Below are positions 1-6,787 of a stretch of 12,134 bases of DNA, piece after piece; the first letter of the stretch is position 1; each line of letters begins with the position of its first letter. This stretch comes from OMOG01 sp041485845 (lineage in GTDB: Bacteria; Acidobacteriota; Terriglobia; Bryobacterales; Bryobacteraceae), in the NCBI GenBank assembly GCA_041485845.1, contig JBGPKH010000227.1, forward strand, positions 1 through 12,134, given 5' to 3'. A program made the position numbers and the translations under genes. The notes beneath the pieces were generated by a model that was not told the origin of the DNA, made no database searches, and saw only the letters and a program-made list of their open reading frames with translations.

Positions 1-304
1 CCGGATTATGCCGAGTGATTTCAGCCAGCCCGCAATTCAACGACACGTGAGCGTTTTAGGCTCGGCATAATCTGATTACGGGCACTCCCTGGGTCGTGGC
101 TCCAACCGCGACCCACAACGCATCAAAGGCGCGCCAGTTTGTGGCTGGTCTCCAGAAATCCGGGTAACACCCCCCACTATGCCTCTGCGTGCCATCCGGA
201 TTATGCCGACGAGGTCAAACCTCCAAGGGCCGTCATTGTCTGCTCCCAAGCGGACGCATCGGCTTTCCTCGGCATAATCCGGAACTCGGCATAAGGCCGG
301 ATAA
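1..304. repeat. Cluster of five TTATGCCGA-type repeats in both orientations
   Basis: The sequence CCGGATTATGCCGAG occurs at 1-15, and its exact reverse complement at 268-282. A shorter inverted copy, CTCGGCATAATC, is at 61-72, a forward copy TCCGGATTATGCCGA at 195-209, and a partial inverted copy CTCGGCATAA at 285-294. The copies form two inward-facing pairs (1-15 with 61-72; 195-209 with 268-283) plus one extra. No convincing coding frame covers the stretch. Spaced inverted short repeats of this kind are common at ends or crossover sites of elements moved by tyrosine recombinases, but no recombinase gene is visible here, so that role is inference. The repeats themselves are certain. Confidence 0.8.
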
Positions 305-522
305 ACGCCTTTCTCGTACAAGTGAAAAGCTCTGGGGTGTGGCGCTCGAGCTCTGCAGCCCGGCCGTGCCGTATGGCCCCGAGTGCGAATCCACCGGCTC
401 TGGAGCGAATCCGAAGGCCCGCGCCCCCCCCACTCGCACCAGCCCACCGCGGCGGAAGCCGATCAGTGGTCCGCGGCGCGATTCCTTGCCGGCCGCGACG
501 CGTGGCGCCCCCAAGCCCGCCA
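305..522. other. Intergenic stretch with no recognisable gene
   Basis: GC-rich sequence between the repeat cluster and the stop codon of the DUF350 gene. Frames are open by chance on both strands, but their translations are rich in Arg, Pro and Gly and match nothing I recognise. I see no RNA gene or convincing terminator. Together with 1-304 it makes 522 bp without a supported gene. Confidence 0.5.
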
Positions 523-726
523 CTAATGCATCGTCGCCGCGATGATCCAGCACAGGCCCAAGACCACCGCGCCGGCCAGGATGGCGGCCGCCACGTTCCG
601 CTCCTGCACGATCTCCTTCCAAAGGTCGAACGGCGCCAGCTTCGAGACGATGGAAAAGGCGGCCACGAAAACCAGCACCCCGAGGCCGGAGAAGATCAGG
701 GCGTTGAGGATGGGGTACTCCGTCAT
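523..726 (-). CDS. DUF350 family small membrane protein
   Basis: A 67-residue protein with two predicted membrane helices, about residues 8-28 and 45-64, joined by a charged loop holding the phrase PFDLWKEIVQERN. That loop followed by a second helix rich in small residues (NVAAAILAGAVVLG) is the pattern of the DUF350 (YjfL-like) family of inner-membrane proteins, whose biochemical role is unknown. Many members carry two such units; this one has only one, which also occurs in the family. The start is ATG at 726 with no clear Shine-Dalgarno sequence, and the stop is TAG. It is divergent from the tRNA-Gly gene 30 bp away, so the two probably share a promoter region. The family call rests on motif recall. 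Confidence 0.82.
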   Translation of the reverse strand: MTEYPILNALIFSGLGVLVFVAAFSIVSKLAPFDLWKEIVQERNVAAAILAGAVVLGLCWIIAATMH

Positions 727-756
727 GCGCGCACCATTGCTAGAATAGAGAGGAGC

Positions 757-831
757 GCGGGGTTGGCCTAGCGGTCGGGCGTCAGCCTTCCAAGCTGATT
801 TACACGGGTTCGATTCCCGTACCCCGCTCCA
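757..831 (+). tRNA. tRNA-Gly, anticodon UCC
   Basis: The cloverleaf folds cleanly. Acceptor stem 757-763 pairs with 821-827 without mismatch. The D arm lies at 766-780. The anticodon stem 782-786 pairs with 794-798 around the loop CTTCCAA, giving anticodon TCC (789-791). The variable loop is five bases. The T stem 804-808 pairs with 816-820 around TTCGATT. The discriminator base is U828, and CCA (829-831) is encoded in the gene. A TAGAAT box at 741-746 is a plausible -10 element, though I see no matching -35 box. The gene stands alone, with no other tRNA adjacent. Confidence 0.97.
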
Positions 832-877
832 CAGATTCCCACTCCAAGAGAAACCGGCCCGACGGCCTGCCCTGCTT

Positions 878-1087
878 CTACTTGGCCTTCTTCTGCTTCT
901 GCTGGCCGACGCGGACCTTGAAGTGCCCTACCTTGGCCTCCTGGAACGCTTTGTGATCGTGGCGCGCCACGGCGTCCGCGAGGTATTTGTTCACGTCCGC
1001 GTCCTTGGGAAGGACCGCCATCAGGGTGAAACTGTCGCTGCAGTCCGGGCAGAAAGGCCGGAACCGCTTCACATTAGGAATTGCCAT
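878..1087 (-). CDS. Small protein of unknown function with a CPDC motif
   Basis: A 69-residue frame that I do not recognise. It starts with ATG at 1087, only 19 bp after the GH57 stop on the same strand, and ends with TAG. The N-terminal part has a CPDC motif (residues 13-16) that could be half of a metal-binding site; there is no second Cys pair, so zinc binding in a monomer would need other ligands or a dimer. The middle is charged and helical-looking, and the last seven residues (KQKKAK after Q) are strongly basic. The spacer before the start holds only a weak purine stretch (GAATAGAG). Tight spacing behind two confident genes and a sensible composition favour a real gene, the last of the operon. 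Confidence 0.6.
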   Translation of the reverse strand: MAIPNVKRFRPFCPDCSDSFTLMAVLPKDADVNKYLADAVARHDHKAFQEAKVGHFKVRVGQQKQKKAK

Positions 1088-1106
1088 AACTCTATTCAGT
1101 GTAGCA

Positions 1107-3245
1107 TTACACGGCCATCTCTACGGGGTTCGTGGTGGGCATCTCGAGCCATCCCTGCTGCGGGATGGCGTCGATGGGGAGCCCGCCTTGCCACAGCGAG
1201 AATTGGAATCGCAGGCCGCCGCCGGCGGCGATCGCCATGGCCTGAAGCGAAATCCGCGCTTCGAAAACCCGCCCCAGCGCGCATTCCACGGGCTTTGCCG
1301 ATTCGCTCTGGGAACTGGCGGCCAGTTCCGTACCGGTGACCTGCACCGCGCCGGGGACGAAGCGGAATGCCACGCTGCTGCTGCTGCCGCCATCCAGCGA
1401 TTCGAGCGTCAACTGCGCCTCCATTCCGGATCGCTCCCGCTCGTATCCCGGATGGAAATCCACGCGCAGGTAGAAGCTCACGCCGTCGGAGCCGAACTGC
1501 ACCTCCTTCACCAGGAACTTCTTGCCATGCATCGATCCGGAACGCTCATCCACGCGGTAGGCCCCCGCGCCCATCCACTCGAAGTACGAAGTCACTTCGC
1601 CATCGATCGCCGGCGCGATGGCGCCCGATGGCTCGATCAGCACCGCCGGCGCCGAAATCCGCAGGATGGGCCGCGAGAGCTCCTCGGGCGGCATCAGGTT
1701 CAGGAAACGATAGACGTTGGCGAGGTGGCTGCGGTAGAGCTGATCGAACTCTTCGCGGTTTACCGAATCGTGCTCCGGGCCGTACCACCAGCACCAGTCG
1801 CTGCCCTCGGCGATCAGCAGCTCCTCGAACGCCAACTTCCGATTTCCCTCGGACACGGTGGCTGTCACATCGTACGTCTGGCGCGCGCGCAGAAGTTGGG
1901 TCCACGCCTGGTTGTCCTCGCCGGCGCCGATCCACACGTCGAAGTTGGCGCCGATCCACGATGCCGGAAAGATGTGGTCGATCGGTTCCGGCGCGAGCTG
2001 GCGCAAGGCTTCGCTTACGGTCACGGCGCTCAGGCGCGGGTCGTCGGAGATGCGCCGGTATAGCTCGCGGAGGAACGGCCGCCCGTTGCGGTCGTAATAC
2101 TCCCAGGCATTTTCACCGTCGAGAATAATAGGCACCAGCGCGTCGCTTCCCGAACCCAGAACGCCGGCGCAGTTCTCGCGGATGCGCCGCAGGAAATCCT
2201 CCGCCGCCGCCCCCGCTTCCATCTTGGAGTAGACGAACCCGATCAGGTCGCTCAGGAAATGGTCGCGGAAGATCGCCCTCAGATTGTGGCCCGGCTGCTG
2301 CCATTGGTACGGACGGTACAGCCCTTCGACCGGCACCGAGCGCGCGAGCGTCCGGTTGAGCACGCCGCTGTCGGTGGCCGCCCACTCGAAGCCCAGCTCC
2401 GACGCGATGGTGAAGACCTCGTCGGAAACGGAGCCCTCCGAGGGCCACAGTCCCACCGGCGCCCTTCCGAGGTGCTTCTCGCAATATTCCCGCGCCATGG
2501 CGAGCTGCAGGCGCGCGTCCTGCGGATAGCGGAACCGCGGCGGCAGCGGCACGCCGGGATGCGACACCCTCGCGATATCCGAATCGCACAACAGCGGCAG
2601 GATGGGGTGGTAGTAGGGCGTGGTCGAGATCTCGATCTGTCCGGAGTCCGCCAGCTTCTGGTACTCCGGCAACACCATACCAACCATCTCGCGCTGCTTC
2701 TCGCCCATGCGGCGCTGGTCCGCGAGGGTGAAATTGCGGCCGCGTTCGATCCACGCGCGGACCTCCGCATCGTGCTCCTGGAACTCTTCATCGAACCACG
2801 CGAGCTGCGACCACATCTGCACGTCGCGAAACTCCTGCGCCCCGAACAGGCTGCGCGCGCCGGAGTTCTTCTCCCGCTGCCATACGTCGTACAGCTCGCC
2901 GTACCGCGGGTAGCGATAGATCATGCGGTGAGGGTCGGAGTAGAAGGAGTGGCGCAGGAGGAACCCGCGATCCTGGTCGGTGAGACTCTCGGCCGGCTTG
3001 AGCGCCATTTCCAGAAACGGGTCGACGGCTTCCCCGGAAGCGTACTCGGCCACCTGCGCCAACATGGAGGGCACCAGGTTGAAGGTCTGCCGGACCGCCG
3101 GAAACTCCTCCAGGATGCGCACCATGCCGTAGTAATCCTTGAGCGCGTGCATGCGCGTCCAGGGCAGCTTGTACTCCCCCGAGATCAGGTCCTTATAAAA
3201 AGGCTGATGCATGTGCCAGAGAAAGCACAGGTAAATTCGCGGCAT
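1107..3245 (-). CDS. Glycoside hydrolase family 57 (alpha-amylase/glucanotransferase type)
   Basis: A 712-residue protein expected to act in the cytoplasm on alpha-glucans such as glycogen, as there is no signal peptide. GH57 conserved regions appear in order: HMHQP at 11-15, EISTTPYYHPILPLL at 205-219, WPSEGS at 267-272 where E270 fits the catalytic nucleophile, and ILDGENAWEYY at 374-384 where D376 fits the acid/base residue. A helical part with GSDWCWWYG (481-489) follows, then a beta-rich C-terminal domain from about 520 starting near EPSGAIAPAIDGEVTSYFEW. I chose the ATG at 3245 because GH57 proteins begin just before HxHQP; an upstream start at 3317 would add 24 poorly conserved residues and overlap the previous gene. 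It lies 11 bp behind the phosphoesterase gene with no good Shine-Dalgarno sequence, so translation may be coupled. Exact substrate (amylase, glucanotransferase or branching) cannot be read from the sequence. Confidence 0.92.
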   Translation of the reverse strand: MPRIYLCFLWHMHQPFYKDLISGEYKLPWTRMHALKDYYGMVRILEEFPAVRQTFNLVPSMLAQVAEYASGEAVDPFLEMALKPAESLTDQDRGFLLRHSFYSDPHRMIYRYPRYGELYDVWQREKNSGARSLFGAQEFRDVQMWSQLAWFDEEFQEHDAEVRAWIERGRNFTLADQRRMGEKQREMVGMVLPEYQKLADSGQIEISTTPYYHPILPLLCDSDIARVSHPGVPLPPRFRYPQDARLQLAMAREYCEKHLGRAPVGLWPSEGSVSDEVFTIASELGFEWAATDSGVLNRTLARSVPVEGLYRPYQWQQPGHNLRAIFRDHFLSDLIGFVYSKMEAGAAAEDFLRRIRENCAGVLGSGSDALVPIILDGENAWEYYDRNGRPFLRELYRRISDDPRLSAVTVSEALRQLAPEPIDHIFPASWIGANFDVWIGAGEDNQAWTQLLRARQTYDVTATVSEGNRKLAFEELLIAEGSDWCWWYGPEHDSVNREEFDQLYRSHLANVYRFLNLMPPEELSRPILRISAPAVLIEPSGAIAPAIDGEVTSYFEWMGAGAYRVDERSGSMHGKKFLVKEVQFGSDGVSFYLRVDFHPGYERERSGMEAQLTLESLDGGSSSSVAFRFVPGAVQVTGTELAASSQSESAKPVECALGRVFEARISLQAMAIAAGGGLRFQFSLWQGGLPIDAIPQQGWLEMPTTNPVEMAV

Positions 3246-3256
3246 TGATTTTGGCG

Positions 3257-5722
3257 CTACTTCCCGAAGTAGCTCCGCACGGGCGGAGGCGGCGCATCCT
3301 GGCGGATGGCCCGCCACAGTATATCATTCAAGTCGTCGTCGTCCATCTGGTCGGCCTCTTCGAAATTCATGCGGTTGGAGGCCGCGGCGCCCGGCGCATT
3401 CGGCGGGTTCTTGCTGTCCAGCGGCACGCGCGGTTTCTCGGCGGTGTAAGGGGCCGGATCGGGTGTCTTCTGGAACGACGCCGTCATGGGCCGCGCGCCC
3501 GCATCGAAGTGCGTCATCGGGTTCAGGCCCAGCAGAAACTCGATGGTGCGCAGCATGGAGACGGTGTTGTACATGCTGCTGTCCACCGCGTGTCGCTTCA
3601 CATAAGGCGAGATGATAAAAGCCGGCGAACGGTGCGAGTCCACGTGGTCGGGACCATTCTGCGCGTCGTCTTCCAGCACGAAGATCGCGGTCGTGGTCCA
3701 GAAGCGCGACTTGGAAACGGCCTCCACCAGCGTGCCCAGCGCGTAGTCGTTGTCGGCGGCCAGGGAGAGCGGCCCGAGTTTGCCCGGGGCGGTCCCGTTG
3801 GTGTGATCGTTGCCCAGCCGCATGATCGTCAGCCGCGGCATGTTGCCCGTCTTTTCGCATTCCGCGAGGTCGCGGAGGAAGACTTTGACGCGTTCCCCGT
3901 CCGGGTATTCGAGGTCGAAGCCGCGATAAAACATGTTGGTGTTTTTGGCCAGGACCGGATCGCGCACGCCGGTGATCTGCTCGCTTCCCATCGGCGCGCC
4001 CTTCTTGTTGTTCACCGAGTAACCGAAGTTGCGGAGCGTAACGCCGGCCGCGGCGGCATTGGTCCACAGGTAGCCGGCGGGAGGCAGCGAGGCCGGGTCC
4101 ATCTCTTCGAAGTCGTGGAGCTTGCGGCGGCCCGCATACTTGTTCGGCCAGATCTTCTCCACGTAGTCCGGCGAGATGGCGGCGGTGGACCAGTTGTGGC
4201 CATCGGCGCTGACGTCCGAATTCACGTAGAAGTTGTCCAGCAGCACGAACTCGCGCGCCAGCTTGTGGTGGTTGGGCATCACGTTCTCGCCGAACAGCAC
4301 CAGCGAGGGGTCGCCGTTGCCCTCCTTCATGTCTCCCAATATTTGGTCGTAGGTGCGGTTTTCTTTGACGATGTAGATCACGTGCTGGATGGGCGGCAGC
4401 GGGTTGGGTTCGTCCAGCTTTTCGTCCTTATACGCCGAATTGGCGAGCGCCTGTTTGGTCCAGGCATCGAGCTGATCGTTGGTGAAGGGATCGATCCACG
4501 AGGCCGTACCGGTCTGCATGCGGGCCACGTATCCCGGGTTGGGCACGCCCTCGCCCATGGGCGTGGGCCGCTTCGAGGGATTCGGCCCGTTGGGATTCGG
4601 ATAGGAACGCACGCCCTTGCCGTTGAGCACCACGAGCGTGCCCGAGGGCAGCGCGCGCACCGCGGTGGGGTACCAGCCCGTGGGGATGAATCCTTCCATA
4701 TGGGCGCGCTCGCTCGAAACGTCCACCACCGCCGCCATGTTGGCGTCGGAGCAGGCTACGAAGAGCCGCTCCTTATCCGCGCTCAGAGCCAGGGCGGAGG
4801 GCGTCATCCCCAGCGGCTGCCGTGGCGTCATGGAAACGTTGATGCGCTCCACGACGGTGAGCTCCTTGCCGGAGCTGACCCCCACCGTGAAGACGTTGTT
4901 GGTGTGCGCCGCGGCTACGAACAGGCGCGCGGCCCACGTAGGTTCGCCGGGCGCTACTTCGCCCGGGCCGCCATCGCGCCAGACCATGTCGGTGGGGTGG
5001 GCGCCCAGCCGCAGGGTGGTTAGCAGGCTGCCGTTGTTGGCATCGTAGTGCCCCACCGAGCCATCCGCCCAGTGGGTCACGAAGAACGACTTGCCGTCGG
5101 GATGGAAGAGGATGCGATACGGCCGCCTGCCGGTCTTGAAGCGGTTGATCACCATGCCCGATTGCGGATTGATCACCGCCACGTCGTCCTTATACAACTC
5201 GGCCGCGTAGAGCAGGCGTCCATCCGGTGAGAAGGCCACGTCGCCCACGAAATCTTGGTCCACCGGTTTTTCCGCTACCAGCGGGAACGTGCGCGCGGCT
5301 TCGAGCGCCCCGTTGGCGAAGGTGAATTCGAAGACCGCGGCCTTCGATCCGCCGCCCACATAGAGCTTGTCGGTCTTGGGCGCGAAAGCCAGTCCCAGCC
5401 ACCCGTCGGGCACCGGCACGCTCGCGACGACGCGGCCCGACGCGGTCTCCAGCACGCTGATCGTGGGAGGCCGGTACCCGCCGTTGAGCACCAGCAGGTG
5501 CTTGCCATCCGGCGAGAGCGCCGTGGACATGGGAAAGGTGTCGAGCGGGATTTGCCGGCCGGCCGGTTGCAGGCGCCATCCGCTGTTGAGCAGGAACGCG
5601 CCGTTGGGTAACGGCCCGACCTGTTCCCGAGGCGCCGGCTGCGAGCTGAGCAGCGCGCCAAGAGAGACGAACGCGACGGCCAGAGCCGCCCGGGCGGTCA
5701 CGGAGGTCAGGGTGGGCTTCAT
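3257..5722 (-). CDS. Secreted YncE-type beta-propeller fused to a phosphoesterase (PF04185-like)
   Basis: An 821-residue exported fusion protein. Residues 1-28 form a signal peptide (basic start, then a run rich in A, V, L). From about 40 to 370 there are repeated blade-like units with phrases such as ALSPDGKHLLVLNGG (68-82) and AFSPDGRLLYAAE (163-175), typical of YVTN/YncE beta-propellers. From about 445 to 750 lies a phosphoesterase of the phospholipase C/acid phosphatase group, part of the alkaline-phosphatase fold: KENRTYDQ (453-460), SDVSADGHNWS (502-512), GNDHTNGTAPG (637-647) and EDDAQNGPDHVDSHR (684-698) supply the expected metal and phosphate ligands. The tail (751-821) is Pro-rich and acidic. 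The start at 5722 gives the signal peptide; an earlier in-frame start at 5755 would bury it. It is the first gene of the operon with the GH57 gene. The substrate is unknown; a phosphomonoester or phospholipid is likely. Confidence 0.93.
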   Translation of the reverse strand: MKPTLTSVTARAALAVAFVSLGALLSSQPAPREQVGPLPNGAFLLNSGWRLQPAGRQIPLDTFPMSTALSPDGKHLLVLNGGYRPPTISVLETASGRVVASVPVPDGWLGLAFAPKTDKLYVGGGSKAAVFEFTFANGALEAARTFPLVAEKPVDQDFVGDVAFSPDGRLLYAAELYKDDVAVINPQSGMVINRFKTGRRPYRILFHPDGKSFFVTHWADGSVGHYDANNGSLLTTLRLGAHPTDMVWRDGGPGEVAPGEPTWAARLFVAAAHTNNVFTVGVSSGKELTVVERINVSMTPRQPLGMTPSALALSADKERLFVACSDANMAAVVDVSSERAHMEGFIPTGWYPTAVRALPSGTLVVLNGKGVRSYPNPNGPNPSKRPTPMGEGVPNPGYVARMQTGTASWIDPFTNDQLDAWTKQALANSAYKDEKLDEPNPLPPIQHVIYIVKENRTYDQILGDMKEGNGDPSLVLFGENVMPNHHKLAREFVLLDNFYVNSDVSADGHNWSTAAISPDYVEKIWPNKYAGRRKLHDFEEMDPASLPPAGYLWTNAAAAGVTLRNFGYSVNNKKGAPMGSEQITGVRDPVLAKNTNMFYRGFDLEYPDGERVKVFLRDLAECEKTGNMPRLTIMRLGNDHTNGTAPGKLGPLSLAADNDYALGTLVEAVSKSRFWTTTAIFVLEDDAQNGPDHVDSHRSPAFIISPYVKRHAVDSSMYNTVSMLRTIEFLLGLNPMTHFDAGARPMTASFQKTPDPAPYTAEKPRVPLDSKNPPNAPGAAASNRMNFEEADQMDDDDLNDILWRAIRQDAPPPPVRSYFGK

Positions 5723-5734
5723 AAGGATGTACCC

Positions 5735-5740
5735 ATTGTA
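5735..5740 (-). promoter_or_regulatory. Possible -10 box of the phosphoesterase operon
   Basis: The minus strand reads TACAAT here, one base from the sigma70 -10 consensus, with its last base 13 positions before the A of the ATG at 5722. Transcription would then start about six bases before the ATG, so the message would be almost leaderless; this fits the absence of a Shine-Dalgarno sequence before that ATG. No convincing -35 box is found at the right distance (TTGAAT is only 13 bp away), so this is tentative. Confidence 0.3.
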
Positions 5741-5778
5741 CTGTGGCCGGCCCATTCAACCGGCGGGACTTGGCACGC

Positions 5779-5812
5779 TATACTCCGGCCACCAAATTCT
5801 CGGGAAGGAGGT
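5779..5812 (+). promoter_or_regulatory. Orphan -10-like box and strong Shine-Dalgarno sequence
   Basis: TATACT at 5779-5784 matches five of six -10 positions, with only a poor -35 candidate (TTCAAC, 5755-5760, 18 bp spacer). AAGGAGGT at 5805-5812 is a perfect anti-16S match. No ATG, GTG or TTG follows at a normal distance; the best placed codon is ATT at 5816, a very rare start. The frame from that ATT stays open to 6229. It looks like the control region of a gene that has lost its start or its body, or one that uses an unusual start. Confidence 0.4.
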
Positions 5813-6062
5813 CTGATTCGCGCCCCTACCGCTGACCAAGAGCGGCCAAAATACCAGCAAGGGCGTTATACGTCAAGTTGTCGATGTGAGGGATCGTGGA
5901 TGCAACCCGACTTGTGGGGACTAATCGGTGTCCCGGCGATGCGCCAGGGACGCTTTGAGCCGCTGGCCAGGTACCTCGACCGCGGACTGGAAGTTTGTGC
6001 GCAGCGTTGTTTGAGCGAGCGGTTCGCACAGTTAAGTTCCATTGCGGCTACCAAGCCAAGGA
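5813..6062 (+). other. Gene-free flank of the cassette, possible gene remnant
   Basis: Between the orphan Shine-Dalgarno sequence and the 3' end of the nuclease gene no confident gene is present. A plus-strand frame runs from ATT 5816 (or ATG 5900, which has GAGGGA a few bases before it) to 6229, but its last 170 bases lie antisense to the nuclease gene and the translation resembles nothing known to me. It could be the 5' stump of a native gene continued by chance into inserted DNA. A 6-bp inverted repeat TGTGCG/CGCACA (5996-6001, 6025-6030) has too long a loop to be a good terminator. Confidence 0.3.
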
Positions 6063-6782
6063 TCAATCCATCGAAACCCATAGGTGTCGCAGTTCGATGT
6101 CGGGCAGGCCCTTCTGTCTCGCGTGAAATGAACGTAGAACCGCGAGTTTTGACGTGTCATCGTCGTGCACGAGGTCAAGCAGATCGCTTGCAGTCCAGCC
6201 AGTCTGGCCCGTTGCAACGATCTCCTTGATCCATTCCGCAACCTTTGCGTTCCAGAACATCCTCGTCTCTTTCTGGACGTACGCGATCATGGCGCCAAGT
6301 TTGTGGCGGGCACCATGATGACCTGCCTTGAAACGCTGGATGCCGCCGGTTGAGCCATGGCGATTCATAACGTATTCCCGTTCGTCCCGATCTTTGTCCT
6401 TAGGCGTCGGTAACCTCTTGCATTCAATGGGAAGCAATGGATCGAAGTCAATATGGCGGCGGCCCTCGATCCATACAGTGGTGTCACAGGGGGCAGGAAC
6501 TAGATCAATCTTCCGGCCCCCGGTTTGCTCATCTGGCTCTTCGGTCCGGAATTGGAGGAAATCCCAGCCAGGAAAGTGCCGAGTGGCGCTGTTGAGATGG
6601 GCACAAAGCTGAGACGTCAATGACGTTTCAGATGCCTCCATTCTTCGGTCACTGCGATCCCGCCAGCGCGGCAGTTCATCTTTGATGAAGTCCAGGAGTT
6701 CCGACAAAAAGGTTGCCGGCCGATGCACGTCCTTGCCGAGAGAGCCAGACTGAGCAGACGCGTATCGGATGCTGGCCAGCAT
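6063..6782 (-). CDS. PD-(D/E)XK nuclease-like protein, partner of the methyltransferase
   Basis: A 239-residue soluble protein. A helix with an acidic residue (SETSLTSQL, about 51-59) is followed by GGRKIDLVP with D93 and then by PIECKRL with E120-x-K122, the order and spacing of a PD-(D/E)XK catalytic core (E...D...ExK). Further on, GGIQRF (146-151) and LGAMIAYVQ (162-170) match the tail of the fold seen in uncharacterised restriction-endonuclease-like proteins. The expected role is DNA cleavage, with the specificity supplied by the upstream methyltransferase; this is inference from context. ATG 6782 lies 5 bp after the methyltransferase stop; a TTG at 6791 would instead overlap that stop as TTGA and add three residues. 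Either way translation is probably coupled. It is the last gene of the cassette, and its substrate and target sequence are unknown. Confidence 0.75.
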   Translation of the reverse strand: MLASIRYASAQSGSLGKDVHRPATFLSELLDFIKDELPRWRDRSDRRMEASETSLTSQLCAHLNSATRHFPGWDFLQFRTEEPDEQTGGRKIDLVPAPCDTTVWIEGRRHIDFDPLLPIECKRLPTPKDKDRDEREYVMNRHGSTGGIQRFKAGHHGARHKLGAMIAYVQKETRMFWNAKVAEWIKEIVATGQTGWTASDLLDLVHDDDTSKLAVLRSFHARQKGLPDIELRHLWVSMD

Positions 6783-6787
6783 GAGAA

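Noticed and set aside
1..304. CRISPR array or integron attC sites
   Set aside because: Copies are in both orientations at irregular spacing, too few and too short for a CRISPR array, and they lack the RYYYAAC/GTTRRRY boxes of attC sites.
76..447. 123-codon minus-strand frame across the TTATGCCGA repeats
   Set aside because: It runs through repeat copies, has no motif and no Shine-Dalgarno sequence, and overlaps equally open frames on the other strand.
845..875. Terminator of the GH57 operon
   Set aside because: The minus strand can form only a 4-bp GGCC stem around GTCG before a short T-rich stretch, too weak to call.
987..2063. 358-codon plus-strand open frame antisense to the GH57 gene
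   Set aside because: Low-complexity translation, no motifs, and it overlaps both the GH57 gene and the small CPDC gene on the other strand.
3245..5023. 592-codon plus-strand open frame antisense to the phosphoesterase gene
   Set aside because: Its translation is rich in Arg, His, Val and Gly with no domain pattern, as expected from the opposite strand of a GC-rich gene; the minus-strand frame carries clear catalytic motifs.
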